From Pinisolibacter aquiterrae (lineage in GTDB: Bacteria > Pseudomonadota > Alphaproteobacteria > Rhizobiales > Ancalomicrobiaceae): DNA of 64,000 nucleotides. The position numbers and the translations under genes were made by a program. Below the pieces are notes generated by a model, which did no database searches, was not told where the DNA came from, and worked only from the letters and a program-made list of their open reading frames with translations. The stretch lies in the NCBI RefSeq assembly GCF_019160155.1, contig NZ_JAFNIH010000032.1, forward strand, positions 51,371 to 115,370, read 5' to 3'. This document shows, in pieces, positions 14,939 to 23,610 of this stretch; within the stretch, counting starts at the first letter, position 1; each line of letters begins with the position of its first letter.

Positions 14939-15776
14939 AGGCCAGCGCCCGGCGCAACACCTGACCGATCGCGGCGCCGAACGTGTAGTGGCGATCGGAA
15001 TAGACCATCACGGCGCCCGGATCGGCCGAGCGGAACCCGACGTGGACGGCGAGCACCTTCGGCGTCTTGTCGAGCGTCAGATAGGCCGCCCCCGACATGC
15101 CGTCGAAGCCGACGCAATCGGTCCTGAGCTCGCGCGCGCCCGTCTCGGTCGTCACCACGTCGCGGACGTGGCAGACGTCGACGGTCTTGCGACCGCCCTC
15201 GAAGGCGACCACGGCGATCGGGTCGCCGGCCTTGACCCGGGTCCCCAATTCATAGGCGCGGATCCCGGCGATCGGATGCGCCAGCCGCGCCGCGCCCCAG
15301 TCGTGCCGCCCCGACACCCCGTAGGGTGAGGTCGAGCCGCACAATTGCGCGCTCGGCGTCAGCGGAATGGTCTGACGCCCCTCCGGCCCGTCGACGATGA
15401 AGACGCAGCGCCCCTGCGCGGCGCGCGGCCGCCCCGCCTCGTCGAAGAAGACATGCGCCGCCGAGGTCACCACGTCGGCCGAGGCGGTCACCTGCCCGAT
15501 CCCGCGCACGCCGCCGCATTCGACCTGCCCCGTCGCCGCGAAGCGCTTCGCCGAGCCCGCGCCGAGTGCCGCCGCATGTTCGAGAGGCATCCGCCCGTCG
15601 TGGCCGATCACCACCCGCCGTTCGCCCGCATGGGTGTGCGCGACACTCGTCAGCAGCATGCCGATCAGACCGACCGCGCGGGCGCCCGAAGCGGGCCGCA
15701 GAACCGCGAGACGCGGACGGGCGGGCGGACGATCGCGGCCCGTATCCGGCGGCGGATGATGCGTACGCTTCGACAT
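14928..15776 (-). CDS. Secreted trypsin-like serine protease
   Basis: This 282-aa protein looks like a chymotrypsin-fold protease. A charged N-terminus is followed by a hydrophobic stretch (AVGLIGMLLTSVAH, about residues 35-48) that could be a signal peptide or anchor. Candidate triad residues are His in TSAAHV, Asp in GRHDWGAARL, and Ser in FDGMSGAAYL (a GMSGA form in place of GDSGG, closer to V8-type proteases). Several Cys could form disulfides outside the cytoplasm. The substrate is unknown. It lies next to and divergent from the array of small secreted proteins. Confidence 0.72.
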   Translation of the reverse strand: MSKRTHHPPPDTGRDRPPARPRLAVLRPASGARAVGLIGMLLTSVAHTHAGERRVVIGHDGRMPLEHAAALGAGSAKRFAATGQVECGGVRGIGQVTASADVVTSAAHVFFDEAGRPRAAQGRCVFIVDGPEGRQTIPLTPSAQLCGSTSPYGVSGRHDWGAARLAHPIAGIRAYELGTRVKAGDPIAVVAFEGGRKTVDVCHVRDVVTTETGARELRTDCVGFDGMSGAAYLTLDKTPKVLAVHVGFRSADPGAVMVYSDRHYTFGAAIGQVLRRALASAR

Positions 15777-15860
15777 CGTCGTCTCCCTCGGAGATGGGCG
15801 AGCCCTGCCCCTCGACGATGCGGCCGATAGGCCCGCGCCGCAACCACTTCCGTGCTCTCG

Positions 15861-15927
15861 ATCCGTCACGGGTTATCACGGATGAGTGCTTGATGAACAA
15901 TCAAAGACACAGATGTGTGATTGTTCA
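15861..15927. promoter_or_regulatory. Nested inverted repeats upstream of the small-protein array
   Basis: Between the divergent protease gene and the first array gene lie two dyads. ATCCGT (15861-15866) pairs with ACGGAT (15878-15883). TGAACAATCA (15894-15903) pairs perfectly with TGATTGTTCA (15918-15927), and the spacer holds a further CACA/TGTG pair. The area is AT-richer than its surroundings. A regulator-binding site is plausible. An RNA hairpin is also possible. Confidence 0.5.
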
Positions 15928-16038
15928 CTATCAGTCGATATTCAGTCGCAATTTCGGTAGCTACTCCCAGCCGGCGAACGGGAGCACATACCGCTCACCG
16001 ACCGACGCAACATTCGGTCCGAGACAAGGAACACCGAA

Positions 16039-16281
16039 ATGACCTTCACCAAGCTCCCCCTCGCCGCCCTGATCCTCGGCGCCTCGCTGACCCCGGCGCT
16101 CGCCGAATCCGGCGACCTCTCGCAGACGCCCGTCGCCGCCTTCGAGCAGGCGCTCGGCAATCCGGCCGCGAAGTCCGCGGTGATCGAGGGCCGTCAGGCC
16201 GCCCCGGTGGTCACCCCCACCGCACCGACCGACGCCGCCACCCGTTACCTCGACTCTCGCAACCGTGATCAGGATCGCTGA
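16039..16281 (+). CDS. Small secreted protein, array copy 1
   Basis: This 80-aa protein starts with a clear signal peptide (MTFTKLPLAALILGASLTPALA, cleavage expected after ALA). A mature part of about 58 residues follows with the shared core SGDLSQTPVAAFEQALGNPA and EGRQAAPV, ending YLDSRNRDQDR. It has no cysteines and no membrane segment after the signal, so it is probably periplasmic or secreted. An AAGGAACACC ribosome site precedes the ATG. I do not recognise the family. It is the first of four tandem paralogs. Confidence 0.8.
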   Translation: MTFTKLPLAALILGASLTPALAESGDLSQTPVAAFEQALGNPAAKSAVIEGRQAAPVVTPTAPTDAATRYLDSRNRDQDR

Positions 16282-16366
16282 TCCCCCGCGAAACGACGCG
16301 AGATCCCACGACGTATTCCCCGACGACCGACCTTCTTCGGTCCACGGACAGACAAGGAAGACAGAC

Positions 16367-16606
16367 ATGACCTTCACCAAGCTCACCCTCGCCGCCCTCG
16401 TCCTCGGCGCCTCGCTGACCCCGGCGCTCGCCGAATCCGGCGACCTCTCGCAGACGCCCGTCGCCGCCTACGAGCAGGCGCTCGGCAATCCGGCCGCGAA
16501 GCCCGCGGTGATCGAGGGCCGTCAGGCCGCCCCGGTCGTCACCCCCACCGCCGAGACCGGCGCCGCGCGCTACCTCGACGGCCGCGTCCAGGACCAGGAT
16601 CGCTGA
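16367..16606 (+). CDS. Small secreted protein, array copy 2
   Basis: This 79-aa protein is nearly the same as copies 1 and 3: a signal peptide ending TPALA, core SGDLSQTPVAAYEQALGNPA, EGRQAAPVV, and C-terminus YLDGRVQDQDR. The ATG at 16367 has an AAGGAAGACAG ribosome site just upstream. Differences from copy 1 cluster in the variable 10-15 residues between EGRQAAPV and YLD. Function is unknown. Confidence 0.8.
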   Translation: MTFTKLTLAALVLGASLTPALAESGDLSQTPVAAYEQALGNPAAKPAVIEGRQAAPVVTPTAETGAARYLDGRVQDQDR

Positions 16607-16680
16607 TCGCGGCCGCCACGCCGAAAATCCCCCGAGACCGATCCCCCGGTCGGCCACAGACCCCAGAAAAGAGAAATGCC

Positions 16681-16920
16681 ATGACCTTCACCAAGCTCTC
16701 CCTCGCCGCCCTCGTCCTCGGTGCCTCGCTGACCCCGGCGCTCGCCGAATCCGGCGACCTCTCGCAGTCGCCCGTCGCCGCCTACGAGCAGGCGCTCGGC
16801 AATCCGGCCGCCAAGACCGCGATGATCGAGGGCCGTCAGGCCGCCCCGGTCGACAACGCCGCAGCCGTCTCCGGCGCCGCGCGCTACCTCGACGGCCGCA
16901 TCCAGGACCAGGATCGCTGA
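16681..16920 (+). CDS. Small secreted protein, array copy 3
   Basis: This 79-aa paralog has a signal peptide ending TPALA, the core SGDLSQSPVAAYEQALGNPA, EGRQAAPVD and C-terminus YLDGRIQDQDR. Its nucleotide sequence is also very close to copy 2, which points to recent duplication or gene conversion. An AAAAGAGAAATGCC stretch precedes the ATG. Function is unknown. Confidence 0.8.
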   Translation: MTFTKLSLAALVLGASLTPALAESGDLSQSPVAAYEQALGNPAAKTAMIEGRQAAPVDNAAAVSGAARYLDGRIQDQDR

Positions 16921-17029
16921 TCGCGAGACCGCGACCACGATGGACTTCGGCCGGTCACCGGATCGGCCGCCGTCCGCCCTCCTCGGCCGACAACCCGTTC
17001 GGCCGCCGTCTTAGAAGAGGAGATCAGCC

Positions 17030-17266
17030 ATGACCTTCACCAAGTTCGCGATCGCCGCGCTGGCGCTCGGCGCCTCCCTCGGCCCGGCGCTGGCCGAATC
17101 CGGCGACCTCTCGCAGCGCCCCGTCGCCGCCTATGAGCAGTCGCTCGGCAACCCGGCCGCGAAGCCCGCGATGATCGAGGGCCGTCAGGCCGCGCCCGTG
17201 GCCGCCACGCCCGGCGCTCTGAACACCGTCGATCGCTACCTGATCGAGCACAATCGGCACCATTGA
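17030..17266 (+). CDS. Small secreted protein, array copy 4 (most divergent)
   Basis: This 78-aa paralog keeps the signal peptide (MTFTKFAIAALALGASLGPALA) and the core SGDLSQRPVAAYEQSLGNPA with EGRQAAPV. Its C-terminus is different: VDRYLIEHNRHH replaces the YLDGR..DQDR ending. An AGAAGAGGAGATC ribosome site precedes the ATG. It is the oldest-looking copy, or one under different selection. Confidence 0.8.
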   Translation: MTFTKFAIAALALGASLGPALAESGDLSQRPVAAYEQSLGNPAAKPAMIEGRQAAPVAATPGALNTVDRYLIEHNRHH

Positions 17267-17314
17267 TGCCCGATCGCCGATCCCTCGAGAGGCGTCCACG
17301 CTCCCCCGCGCGGG

Positions 17315-17353
17315 CGCCTTTCGCGCGTTCCTGGGGGCGAGACGCGAAAGGCG
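17315..17353. terminator. Hairpin after the small-protein array
   Basis: CGCCTTTCGCG (17315-17325) and CGCGAAAGGCG (17343-17353) form a perfect 11-bp stem with a 17-base loop between array copy 4 and xthA. No T-run follows, so a terminator role is only inferred. Confidence 0.45.
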
Positions 17354-17420
17354 ATGCGTTCGCGGCCCCGCCTCGTTATCGTGCCGCTCGGATCTGGATC
17401 AGCAGCGACCGAGTCACCTC

Positions 17421-18212
17421 ATGAAATTCGCCACCTGGAACATCAACGGCAGCAAGGCCCGCATCGATACGCTCGTCGCCTGGCTCGAGGAGGCGCGCCC
17501 CGACGTCGTCTGCCTCCAGGAGATCAAGAGCGTCGACGAGGGCTTCCCCGCCGCCCCGATCGAGCGGCTCGGCTATCACGTCGCCACCCACGGCCAGAAG
17601 GGTTTCAACGGCGTCGCCATCCTGTCGAAGCATCGCCTCGAGGACGTCACGCGCGGCCTGCCCGGCGATCCCGACGACCTCCAGGCGCGCTACATCGAGG
17701 CGGTGATCTCGGTCTCGACCGGCGTCGTCCGGATCGGTGGCCTCTATCTGCCCAACGGCAATCCGATCGGCACCGAGAAATTCTCCTACAAACTCGCCTG
17801 GATGGACCGCCTCGAGCGCCACGCCCGCGAGCGCCTCGCCCTCGAGGAGCCGTTCCTGTTGATGGGCGACTACAACGTGATCCCCGAGGCGATCGACGCC
17901 AAGACGCCCGAGAACTGGCTCGGCGACGCGCTGTTCCAGCCGGAGAGCCGCGCCGCATATCGGCGCCTGCTCGGCCTCGGCCTGACCGATTGCCTGCGCG
18001 CCACGACCGACGCCCAGCTCTTCACCTTCTGGGACTATCAGGCCGGCTGCTGGCAGCGCAACGAGGGCATCCGCATCGACCACGTCCTGGCGAGCCCCCA
18101 GGCCGCCGACCGCCTCCGCGCCGTCGGCATCGACAAGCATGTGCGCGGCTGGGACAAGCCCTCCGACCACGTGCCCGTCTGGGTCGAGCTCGCCGTCGAC
18201 GAGAAGGAGTGA
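17421..18212 (+). CDS. xthA: Exodeoxyribonuclease III
   Basis: ExoIII is the AP endonuclease and 3' exonuclease of base-excision repair. The 263-aa product has the fold's landmark residues: WNINGSKAR at the start, LQEIKSVDEGFP (metal-binding Glu), GDYNVIPEAID (Asp-X-Asn), and the C-terminal SDHVPVWVEL (Asp-His pair). The length is typical. It is followed after 4 bases by the GFA-family gene, so the two are probably cotranscribed. Confidence 0.95.
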   Translation: MKFATWNINGSKARIDTLVAWLEEARPDVVCLQEIKSVDEGFPAAPIERLGYHVATHGQKGFNGVAILSKHRLEDVTRGLPGDPDDLQARYIEAVISVSTGVVRIGGLYLPNGNPIGTEKFSYKLAWMDRLERHARERLALEEPFLLMGDYNVIPEAIDAKTPENWLGDALFQPESRAAYRRLLGLGLTDCLRATTDAQLFTFWDYQAGCWQRNEGIRIDHVLASPQAADRLRAVGIDKHVRGWDKPSDHVPVWVELAVDEKE

Positions 18213-18216
18213 GACC

Positions 18217-18723
18217 ATGAGCGACGCCGCCTCCACGAGCCCGACCGGCGGCTGCCTCTGCGGCGCCCTGCGCTATCGTCTCGCCCGCGTGCCCGACGAC
18301 GTCGGCCATTGCCATTGCAGCCTGTGCCGGCGCTCGACCGGCGCGCCCTTCGTCACCTGGGCGACGGTGCGACGCGCCGAGATCGCCCTCCTCGCCGGAA
18401 CCCCGGCCTGGTTCCGGTCCTCGCCCCGGTCGCGGCGCGGCTTCTGCCCGACCTGCGGCACCCAGATCTTCTTCGCCCAGGACGCCGAGGCGCCCGCCGA
18501 TCTCCCCCGGACGAAGACCACGGATCGCCCGGCCGAACCGCTCCCTGCCGACGACGTCGACGTCACCGTCGCCTCCCTCGACCGGCCCGACCTCTGCGTG
18601 CCCACGCGCAACATCTGGGTCGGAACCCGGCTCGGCTTCCTCCACGGCTTCGACGATCGCCTGCCGGACTACGACGACGAAGGCCCCTCGCCGGACGACG
18701 TCACTCCCGCGGCCCTCACCTGA
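18217..18723 (+). CDS. GFA-family zinc protein
   Basis: This 168-aa protein belongs to the family named after glutathione-dependent formaldehyde-activating enzyme (Gfa), whose members bind zinc through paired cysteines. Visible ligands are GGCLCGALRY, HCHCSLCRR and FCPTCGTQIF, in family order. Most members have no proven activity, so no reaction is assigned. The tail after residue 110 is acidic. It starts 4 bases after xthA. Confidence 0.85.
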   Translation: MSDAASTSPTGGCLCGALRYRLARVPDDVGHCHCSLCRRSTGAPFVTWATVRRAEIALLAGTPAWFRSSPRSRRGFCPTCGTQIFFAQDAEAPADLPRTKTTDRPAEPLPADDVDVTVASLDRPDLCVPTRNIWVGTRLGFLHGFDDRLPDYDDEGPSPDDVTPAALT

Positions 18724-18790
18724 CGCCCGCGCGGCGATCGGCCTAAGGGTTTTTTCGCAGATCGCGACCGAAATTAAACTCTCGTTAACC

Positions 18791-18824
18791 ATGAGATGCG
18801 AGACTGCCGGCTCTCGCATCTCAT
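18791..18824. terminator. Perfect 13-bp hairpin downstream of the GFA gene
   Basis: ATGAGATGCGAGA (18791-18803) and TCTCGCATCTCAT (18812-18824) pair perfectly around an 8-base loop CTGCCGGC. It lies 68 bases after the GFA stop and is followed by GAATTTT. A terminator for xthA-GFA is the simplest reading. The surrounding 18760-18980 is strikingly AT-rich for this genome. Confidence 0.55.
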
Positions 18825-18984
18825 GAATTTTGATAAATATCTGATTTCAATGAGTTACATATGATTTTTGAACCAGATTACGAACCGGGTGATCCGCTCA
18901 TGAACTTGATCTGGAGAATTGAGAACTAAGACTAAGCCATTGAATTACATGGAATAATTTTCATTTTTGAATCGAAATGATAAA

Positions 18985-19009
18985 GGGCGCGGGATCGGCC
19001 CCCGCGCCC
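18985..19009 (-). terminator. Rho-independent terminator of the ExoR-like gene
   Basis: GGGCGCGGG and CCCGCGCCC form a 9-bp stem with a 7-base loop. On the minus strand the stem is followed by TTTATCATTTCG, so it fits as the terminator of the gene ending at 19059. Confidence 0.7.
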
Positions 19010-19058
19010 TCGTCTCGCGTCTGAACGACGGGCTCCATGCCCGTCCGTCGCATGCCGT

Positions 19059-20030
19059 TCAGTTGCCGGCCTTGGCGATCCATTCCTGGGCATCGGCCAC
19101 GCCGCGGCGGCGCTCCGACTCCGAGGCGACCGAGAACACCTGCTCCTGAACTTCGCGGATCCAGTCCTCGGCGGTACTGCTGCCGGCATTGGCGCGCGCC
19201 ACGGTCAGCCACATCAGACCCTGGACCGGGCGGCGCGGGAAGCCCTCGTCGCCGGTGAAGAGCAACTGGCCGAGCATCGCCTGAGCGCCGCAATGGCCCT
19301 TGCGGGCCGCCACCGTCAGCCACCGCGCCGCCTGACGCGGATCGCGTTCCTCGCCGCTCGCCTCGAGATAGAGCCGGCCGAGGCGATACTGCGCCTCGGT
19401 GTCGCCGAAGATCGACGCGGCATAGGTGTAGAGCTCGCGGGCGCGGTCGACGTTGGGGCGGATCGCCGCGTTGTCGACACCCTTGAGATAGTAGGACCCG
19501 AGCGCGACGAAGGCCGAGGCCACGAAGGCCGCCTGCGGCGTGCCGCGCGCGTCGTCGGAGTGATGGTCGATCACCTCGCGATAGAACTCGAACGCCTTGG
19601 CGTCGTTGACCGGCACGCCGTCGCCGGTCTCGTAGATCTTGCCGAGCTTCCACTGGGCGATCGGATGGCCGCGTTCGGCCGCCCGACGCAGTTGCTCCAG
19701 CGCCGCCTTGCGGTCGCCGGCATAGTAGAGCCGCGTCCCCGCGCGGAACGCCTCTTCCGCCGACATCGTCGCCGGCGGCGTCACGATCGGCCCCGGCAGG
19801 AGCTTGGAGGAGACGCCGGGAGGCGCCGAAAGAGCGACCGGAGCCGACACGACCGCCGAACCGCCGCCGAGACGGCCCGGCGCGGGAACCGGCGCCAGGG
19901 CCTGCACGTTGGGCAGCGTCGAGGCGTCGTCGCCGCCGATGCCGTTCGGATCGAAGGCCGAGGCCGCGCTCGTCGCCCCGGCGAGAACCGCGGCGGCGCA
20001 GCCGACGCGAAGAATCCAGGAAGTCCGCAT
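19059..20030 (-). CDS. exoR: Sel1-repeat periplasmic protein, ExoR-like
   Basis: This 323-aa protein has a signal peptide (MRTSWILRVGCAAAVLAGATSAASA) and then a set of Sel1-type repeats between about residues 105 and 290, for example AQWKLGKIYETGDGV, AQYRLGRLYLEASG and AQAMLGQLLFTGDEG. In rhizobia, ExoR is a periplasmic Sel1 protein that restrains the ExoS-ChvI two-component system controlling exopolysaccharide and motility. Domain layout and signal peptide fit, but Sel1 proteins are numerous, so the name is tentative. The ATG at 20030 was chosen because it gives the signal peptide. Confidence 0.6.
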   Translation of the reverse strand: MRTSWILRVGCAAAVLAGATSAASAFDPNGIGGDDASTLPNVQALAPVPAPGRLGGGSAVVSAPVALSAPPGVSSKLLPGPIVTPPATMSAEEAFRAGTRLYYAGDRKAALEQLRRAAERGHPIAQWKLGKIYETGDGVPVNDAKAFEFYREVIDHHSDDARGTPQAAFVASAFVALGSYYLKGVDNAAIRPNVDRARELYTYAASIFGDTEAQYRLGRLYLEASGEERDPRQAARWLTVAARKGHCGAQAMLGQLLFTGDEGFPRRPVQGLMWLTVARANAGSSTAEDWIREVQEQVFSVASESERRRGVADAQEWIAKAGN

Positions 20031-20648
20031 GGCCGTTCTCACAACGTCCTCGCCACCGAGCCGCCGCATCCATCCGCCGACGGCCCTGCCGCCCGCTCGA
20101 TCGTTGGTCGTCACTCGGAGCTTCGTGGTCACGTATTCACTCCCATGGGCGCGCGCCTGGCGCTCCCCGGATCTCGGATCGGCCGATCGGCCGCAAGCGG
20201 ATCCCGCGATCTCGTCTCCGCCGGAGCGGTCTTCGGAAAGGTCGGCACCAGCGGGCGATGAGCGACCATCGCACCGATTTTCGGCGACAACACGGCCGAA
20301 ACCGGCCGGATCGAGGTGATCCGAAGGCAATCGCGCCGAAATGATCGAGACGGAATCGGACTCCGAGACCACGATCCCCACCGGATCGATCGTCCCCTCA
20401 CGCCCACTCGTCCCCGACACTCTCACGCCACGCACCTCGAAGGTCCCACCACCTCGTCGACGGAGCGCACGCTCGGTCTCATTTGTGACCGAAGCGCGGC
20501 AATCCCACCTCGCGCATCATGCCCGGAAATCATTGAAAAGTGGTGTTGCAAAACCGACACGAAATCGCCGACGAACGTTTCCGCCGAAACGACGACGGCC
20601 GGCGTGAGACCCCACGCCGGCCGTCGGTCGAGCCCGCCTCGGATCGAC
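20031..20648. other. Long intergenic region between the ExoR-like gene and valS
   Basis: This 618-base gap has no gene I can support. It should contain the ExoR-like promoter near its left end and the valS terminator near its right end (listed separately). Open frames crossing it are extensions antisense to valS. A short AT-richer patch lies around 20520-20560. Confidence 0.5.
20593..20626 (-). terminator. Hairpin terminator of valS
   Basis: CGACGGCCGGCGTG (20593-20606) and CACGCCGGCCGTCG (20613-20626) form a perfect 14-bp stem with a 6-base loop, 23 bases past the valS stop. The minus-strand sequence after it has only TCGTCGTTTCGG, so the T-run is weak. Confidence 0.65.
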
Positions 20649-23492
20649 TCAACCGAGACGCGCCAGTGCCTCGCGCACCTTGGCGATGCGGGCGACGTAT
20701 TCCTCGCGTTTCTCGCGATTTTCCTCGACGACCTCTTCCTTGGCCTTGGCCATGAACTGCGGATTGGCGAACATCTTGTCGATGCGGCCGATCTCGCCCT
20801 CGAGCTTGACCACTTCCTTGGAGAGCCGGGTCCGCTCCGCGCCGACGTCGATGACACCCTCGAGCGGCAGGCAGAAGGTCGCCTCGCCGACCACGATCTG
20901 CGCCGAGGCCGCCGGCGCCTGATCGGCCGAGGCGATCGAGGCGACGCGCGCGAGCCTCAGAATCGCCGCCTCGTGGGTGGCCATCCAGGCGGTCGTCCGC
21001 GCCGAGGCGCCGACCACCACCAGCGGGATCTGCGCCGCCGCCGGCACGTTCATCTCCGAGCGCACCGAACGCACCTCGGTGATCAGCCCGACCAGCCAGT
21101 CGATCTCGTCGGCGGCCTCGTCATGGGTGATGCCGACGCCCGGCCATTCCGTCGTGACCAGCATCGCCCCGCGCGTCAGGCCCGCCTCGGCGGCCGTCTT
21201 CGCCCACAGTTCCTCGGTGATGAAGGGCATGAACGGATGCAGGAGCTTCAGGATCTCGTCGAGCACATGGGCGCAGGTCGCCCGGGTCTCGTCCTTGAGC
21301 GCCTGATCCTCGCCCATGAAGATCGGCTTGGCGAGTTCCAGATACCAGTCGCAGAACGAGTTCCAGACGAAGCGATAGGCCGCCGCCGCCGCATCGTTGA
21401 AGCGATAGGCCTCGAGCGCCTCGGTGACGCCGGCGACCGCCCGCGCCAGTTCGGTGGCGATCCAGCGGTTGAGCGTGCCCTTCGCCGCCGCCGGCTCGAA
21501 GTCGGAGACCGAGACGCAGCCGTTCATCTCGGCGAAGCGGGCGGCGTTCCACAGCTTGGTCGCGAAGTTGCGATAGCCGGCGACGCGCGCCTTGGCGAGC
21601 TTGATGTCGCGGCCCTGTGCCGCCATCGCGGCAAGGGTGAAGCGCAGCGCGTCCGCGCCGAACTCGTCGCAGAGCTCGAGCGGATCGATGACGTTGCCCT
21701 TCGACTTCGACATCTTCTGCCCCTTCTCGTCGCGGACGAGGGCGTGGATGTAGACGTCCTTGAACGGCACGACCGGATTGCCGTCGGCGTCCTTCATGAA
21801 GTGCATGCCCATCATCATCATCCGGGCGACCCAGAAGAAGATGATGTCGAAGCCGGTGACCAGCACCGAGGTCGGATAGTAGCGCGCCAGCTCCGGCGTC
21901 TGCTCGGGCCAGCCGAGGGTGGAGAACGGCCACAGCGCCGACGAGAACCACGTGTCGAGCACGTCCTCGTCGCGGGTGAGGAACCCGGCCGCGCCGTTGA
22001 CGCGCAGATCCGCCGCCTTGGCCGCGTCGATCTCGGCCCGCGTCAGATAGTGATGGATCGCCGCGTCGAGCGCCTCGGCCTCGTCGTGGGCGACGAAGAC
22101 CTCGCCGTCCGGCCCGTACCACGCCGGGATCTGATGGCCCCACCAAAGCTGGCGCGACACGCACCACGGCTGGATGTTCTCCATCCACTGGTAATAGGTG
22201 TTCTCCCAATTCTTCGGGACGAAGCTGGTGCGCCCGTCGCGCACGGCGGCGAGCGCCGGCTTCGCCAGTTCCCCGGCGTTGACGTACCACTGGTCGGTCA
22301 GGAACGGCTCGATCACCACGTTGGAGCGATCACCGTGCGGCACCATGTGGGTGTTGGGCTCGACCTTGGCGAGGAGCCCGCGCCGCTCCATCGCCTCGAC
22401 CACGATCTTGCGCGCCGCCTCGCGCGCCTTGCCGTGGAGCAGCGCCTCCAGCATCTCCGCGCCGAAGACGTAGGAGACCGGCGTCTCCGCCTCCGCGCCC
22501 TCCGCCGGCTCCGGCGCCCCGGAGAGCTCGGCGCCATGGCCGGTATCGGCCCAGAAGGCTTCGTTGCCGGAAAGCGCGACGTGCGCCTTGCGGTCGAGGA
22601 TGTTGATCATCGCCAAGCCGTGACGCTTGCCGACCTCGAAGTCGTTGAAGTCGTGCGCCGGGGTGATCTTGACCGCGCCGGTGCCCTTCTCGGGATCGGA
22701 ATATTCGTCCGCGACGATCGGGATGCGCCGGCCGACCAGCGGCAGGATCGCGAATTTGCCGACGAGATCGGCGTAACGCTCGTCGTCCGGGTGAACCGCC
22801 ACGGCGGTGTCGCCGAGCATGGTCTCGGGGCGGGTGGTGGCGACGGTGATGAACCGGCCCGGCATCCCCTCGATCGGATATTTGAAGTGCCAGAAATGGC
22901 CCTTCACCTCGACCTGGAGCACTTCCAGGTCCGAGATCGCGGTCTCGAAATGGGGATCCCAGTTGACCAGCCGCTTGTCGCGATAGATCAGCCCGTCGCG
23001 ATGGAGCTGGACGAACACCTTGAGCACGGCCTCCGAGAGGCCTTCGTCCATGGTGAAGCGCTCGCGCGACCAGTCGCAGGAGGCGCCGAGGCGCTTCAGC
23101 TGCGCGGCGATGGTGCCGCCCGATTCCGCCTTCCAGGTCCAGACCTTCTCGAGGAACGCGGCGCGGCCGATCTCGCGGCGGCCCGGCTCCTGGCGCTGCA
23201 TCATCTGCCGCTCGACCACCATCTGCGTGGCGATGCCGGCATGGTCCATGCCCGGCTGCCACAGCACGTCCTTGCCGCGCATCCGCTCGAAGCGGACCAG
23301 CACGTCCTGGAGCGTGTTGTTGAGCGCGTGGCCCATGTGCAGGCTGCCGGTGACGTTGGGCGGTGGAATCACGATCGAATAGGGCGCGGCGCCCGGCTTC
23401 GCGCCGGCGCCGGCGCGGAACGCGCCGACCTCGTCCCAAGCGGCGGAAATACGCGGTTCGACCGCGGCGGCCTCGTAGGTCTTTTCGAGCAT
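20649..23492 (-). CDS. valS: Valyl-tRNA synthetase
   Basis: ValRS charges tRNA-Val and edits mischarged Thr. The 947-aa product has the class I HIGH motif as HMGH near residue 52 (PPPNVTGSLHMGHALN), KMSKSKGNV near residue 593, the editing CP1 insertion between them with ATTRPETMLGDTAV, and a C-terminal coiled coil (ERTRLSKEVVKLEGEIGRID). The ATG at 23492 (MLEKTYEAA) is chosen over one 14 codons upstream because it gives the usual family start. Confidence 0.97.
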   Translation of the reverse strand: MLEKTYEAAAVEPRISAAWDEVGAFRAGAGAKPGAAPYSIVIPPPNVTGSLHMGHALNNTLQDVLVRFERMRGKDVLWQPGMDHAGIATQMVVERQMMQRQEPGRREIGRAAFLEKVWTWKAESGGTIAAQLKRLGASCDWSRERFTMDEGLSEAVLKVFVQLHRDGLIYRDKRLVNWDPHFETAISDLEVLQVEVKGHFWHFKYPIEGMPGRFITVATTRPETMLGDTAVAVHPDDERYADLVGKFAILPLVGRRIPIVADEYSDPEKGTGAVKITPAHDFNDFEVGKRHGLAMINILDRKAHVALSGNEAFWADTGHGAELSGAPEPAEGAEAETPVSYVFGAEMLEALLHGKAREAARKIVVEAMERRGLLAKVEPNTHMVPHGDRSNVVIEPFLTDQWYVNAGELAKPALAAVRDGRTSFVPKNWENTYYQWMENIQPWCVSRQLWWGHQIPAWYGPDGEVFVAHDEAEALDAAIHHYLTRAEIDAAKAADLRVNGAAGFLTRDEDVLDTWFSSALWPFSTLGWPEQTPELARYYPTSVLVTGFDIIFFWVARMMMMGMHFMKDADGNPVVPFKDVYIHALVRDEKGQKMSKSKGNVIDPLELCDEFGADALRFTLAAMAAQGRDIKLAKARVAGYRNFATKLWNAARFAEMNGCVSVSDFEPAAAKGTLNRWIATELARAVAGVTEALEAYRFNDAAAAAYRFVWNSFCDWYLELAKPIFMGEDQALKDETRATCAHVLDEILKLLHPFMPFITEELWAKTAAEAGLTRGAMLVTTEWPGVGITHDEAADEIDWLVGLITEVRSVRSEMNVPAAAQIPLVVVGASARTTAWMATHEAAILRLARVASIASADQAPAASAQIVVGEATFCLPLEGVIDVGAERTRLSKEVVKLEGEIGRIDKMFANPQFMAKAKEEVVEENREKREEYVARIAKVREALARLG

Positions 23493-23610
23493 GATGTCTT
23501 CCGAAACGCCGGTGACCGGATCGGCTCCGGCCACGAGAGATGAGGCGCCCGTTGAACCTCGAGGGGCCGGCCGGTGTCAACCTCGTCCGACCCCTCGAAG
23601 GCCCGCTTCG

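Noticed and set aside
18861..18929. 22-codon frame starting MIFEPDYEPGD
   Set aside because: No ribosome site and too short to separate from chance in AT-rich DNA; mentioned only as a possibility.
20316..23543. 1075-codon plus-strand frame opposite valS
   Set aside because: It is a shadow of valS, rich in Arg, Asp and His as expected for GC-driven antisense frames.
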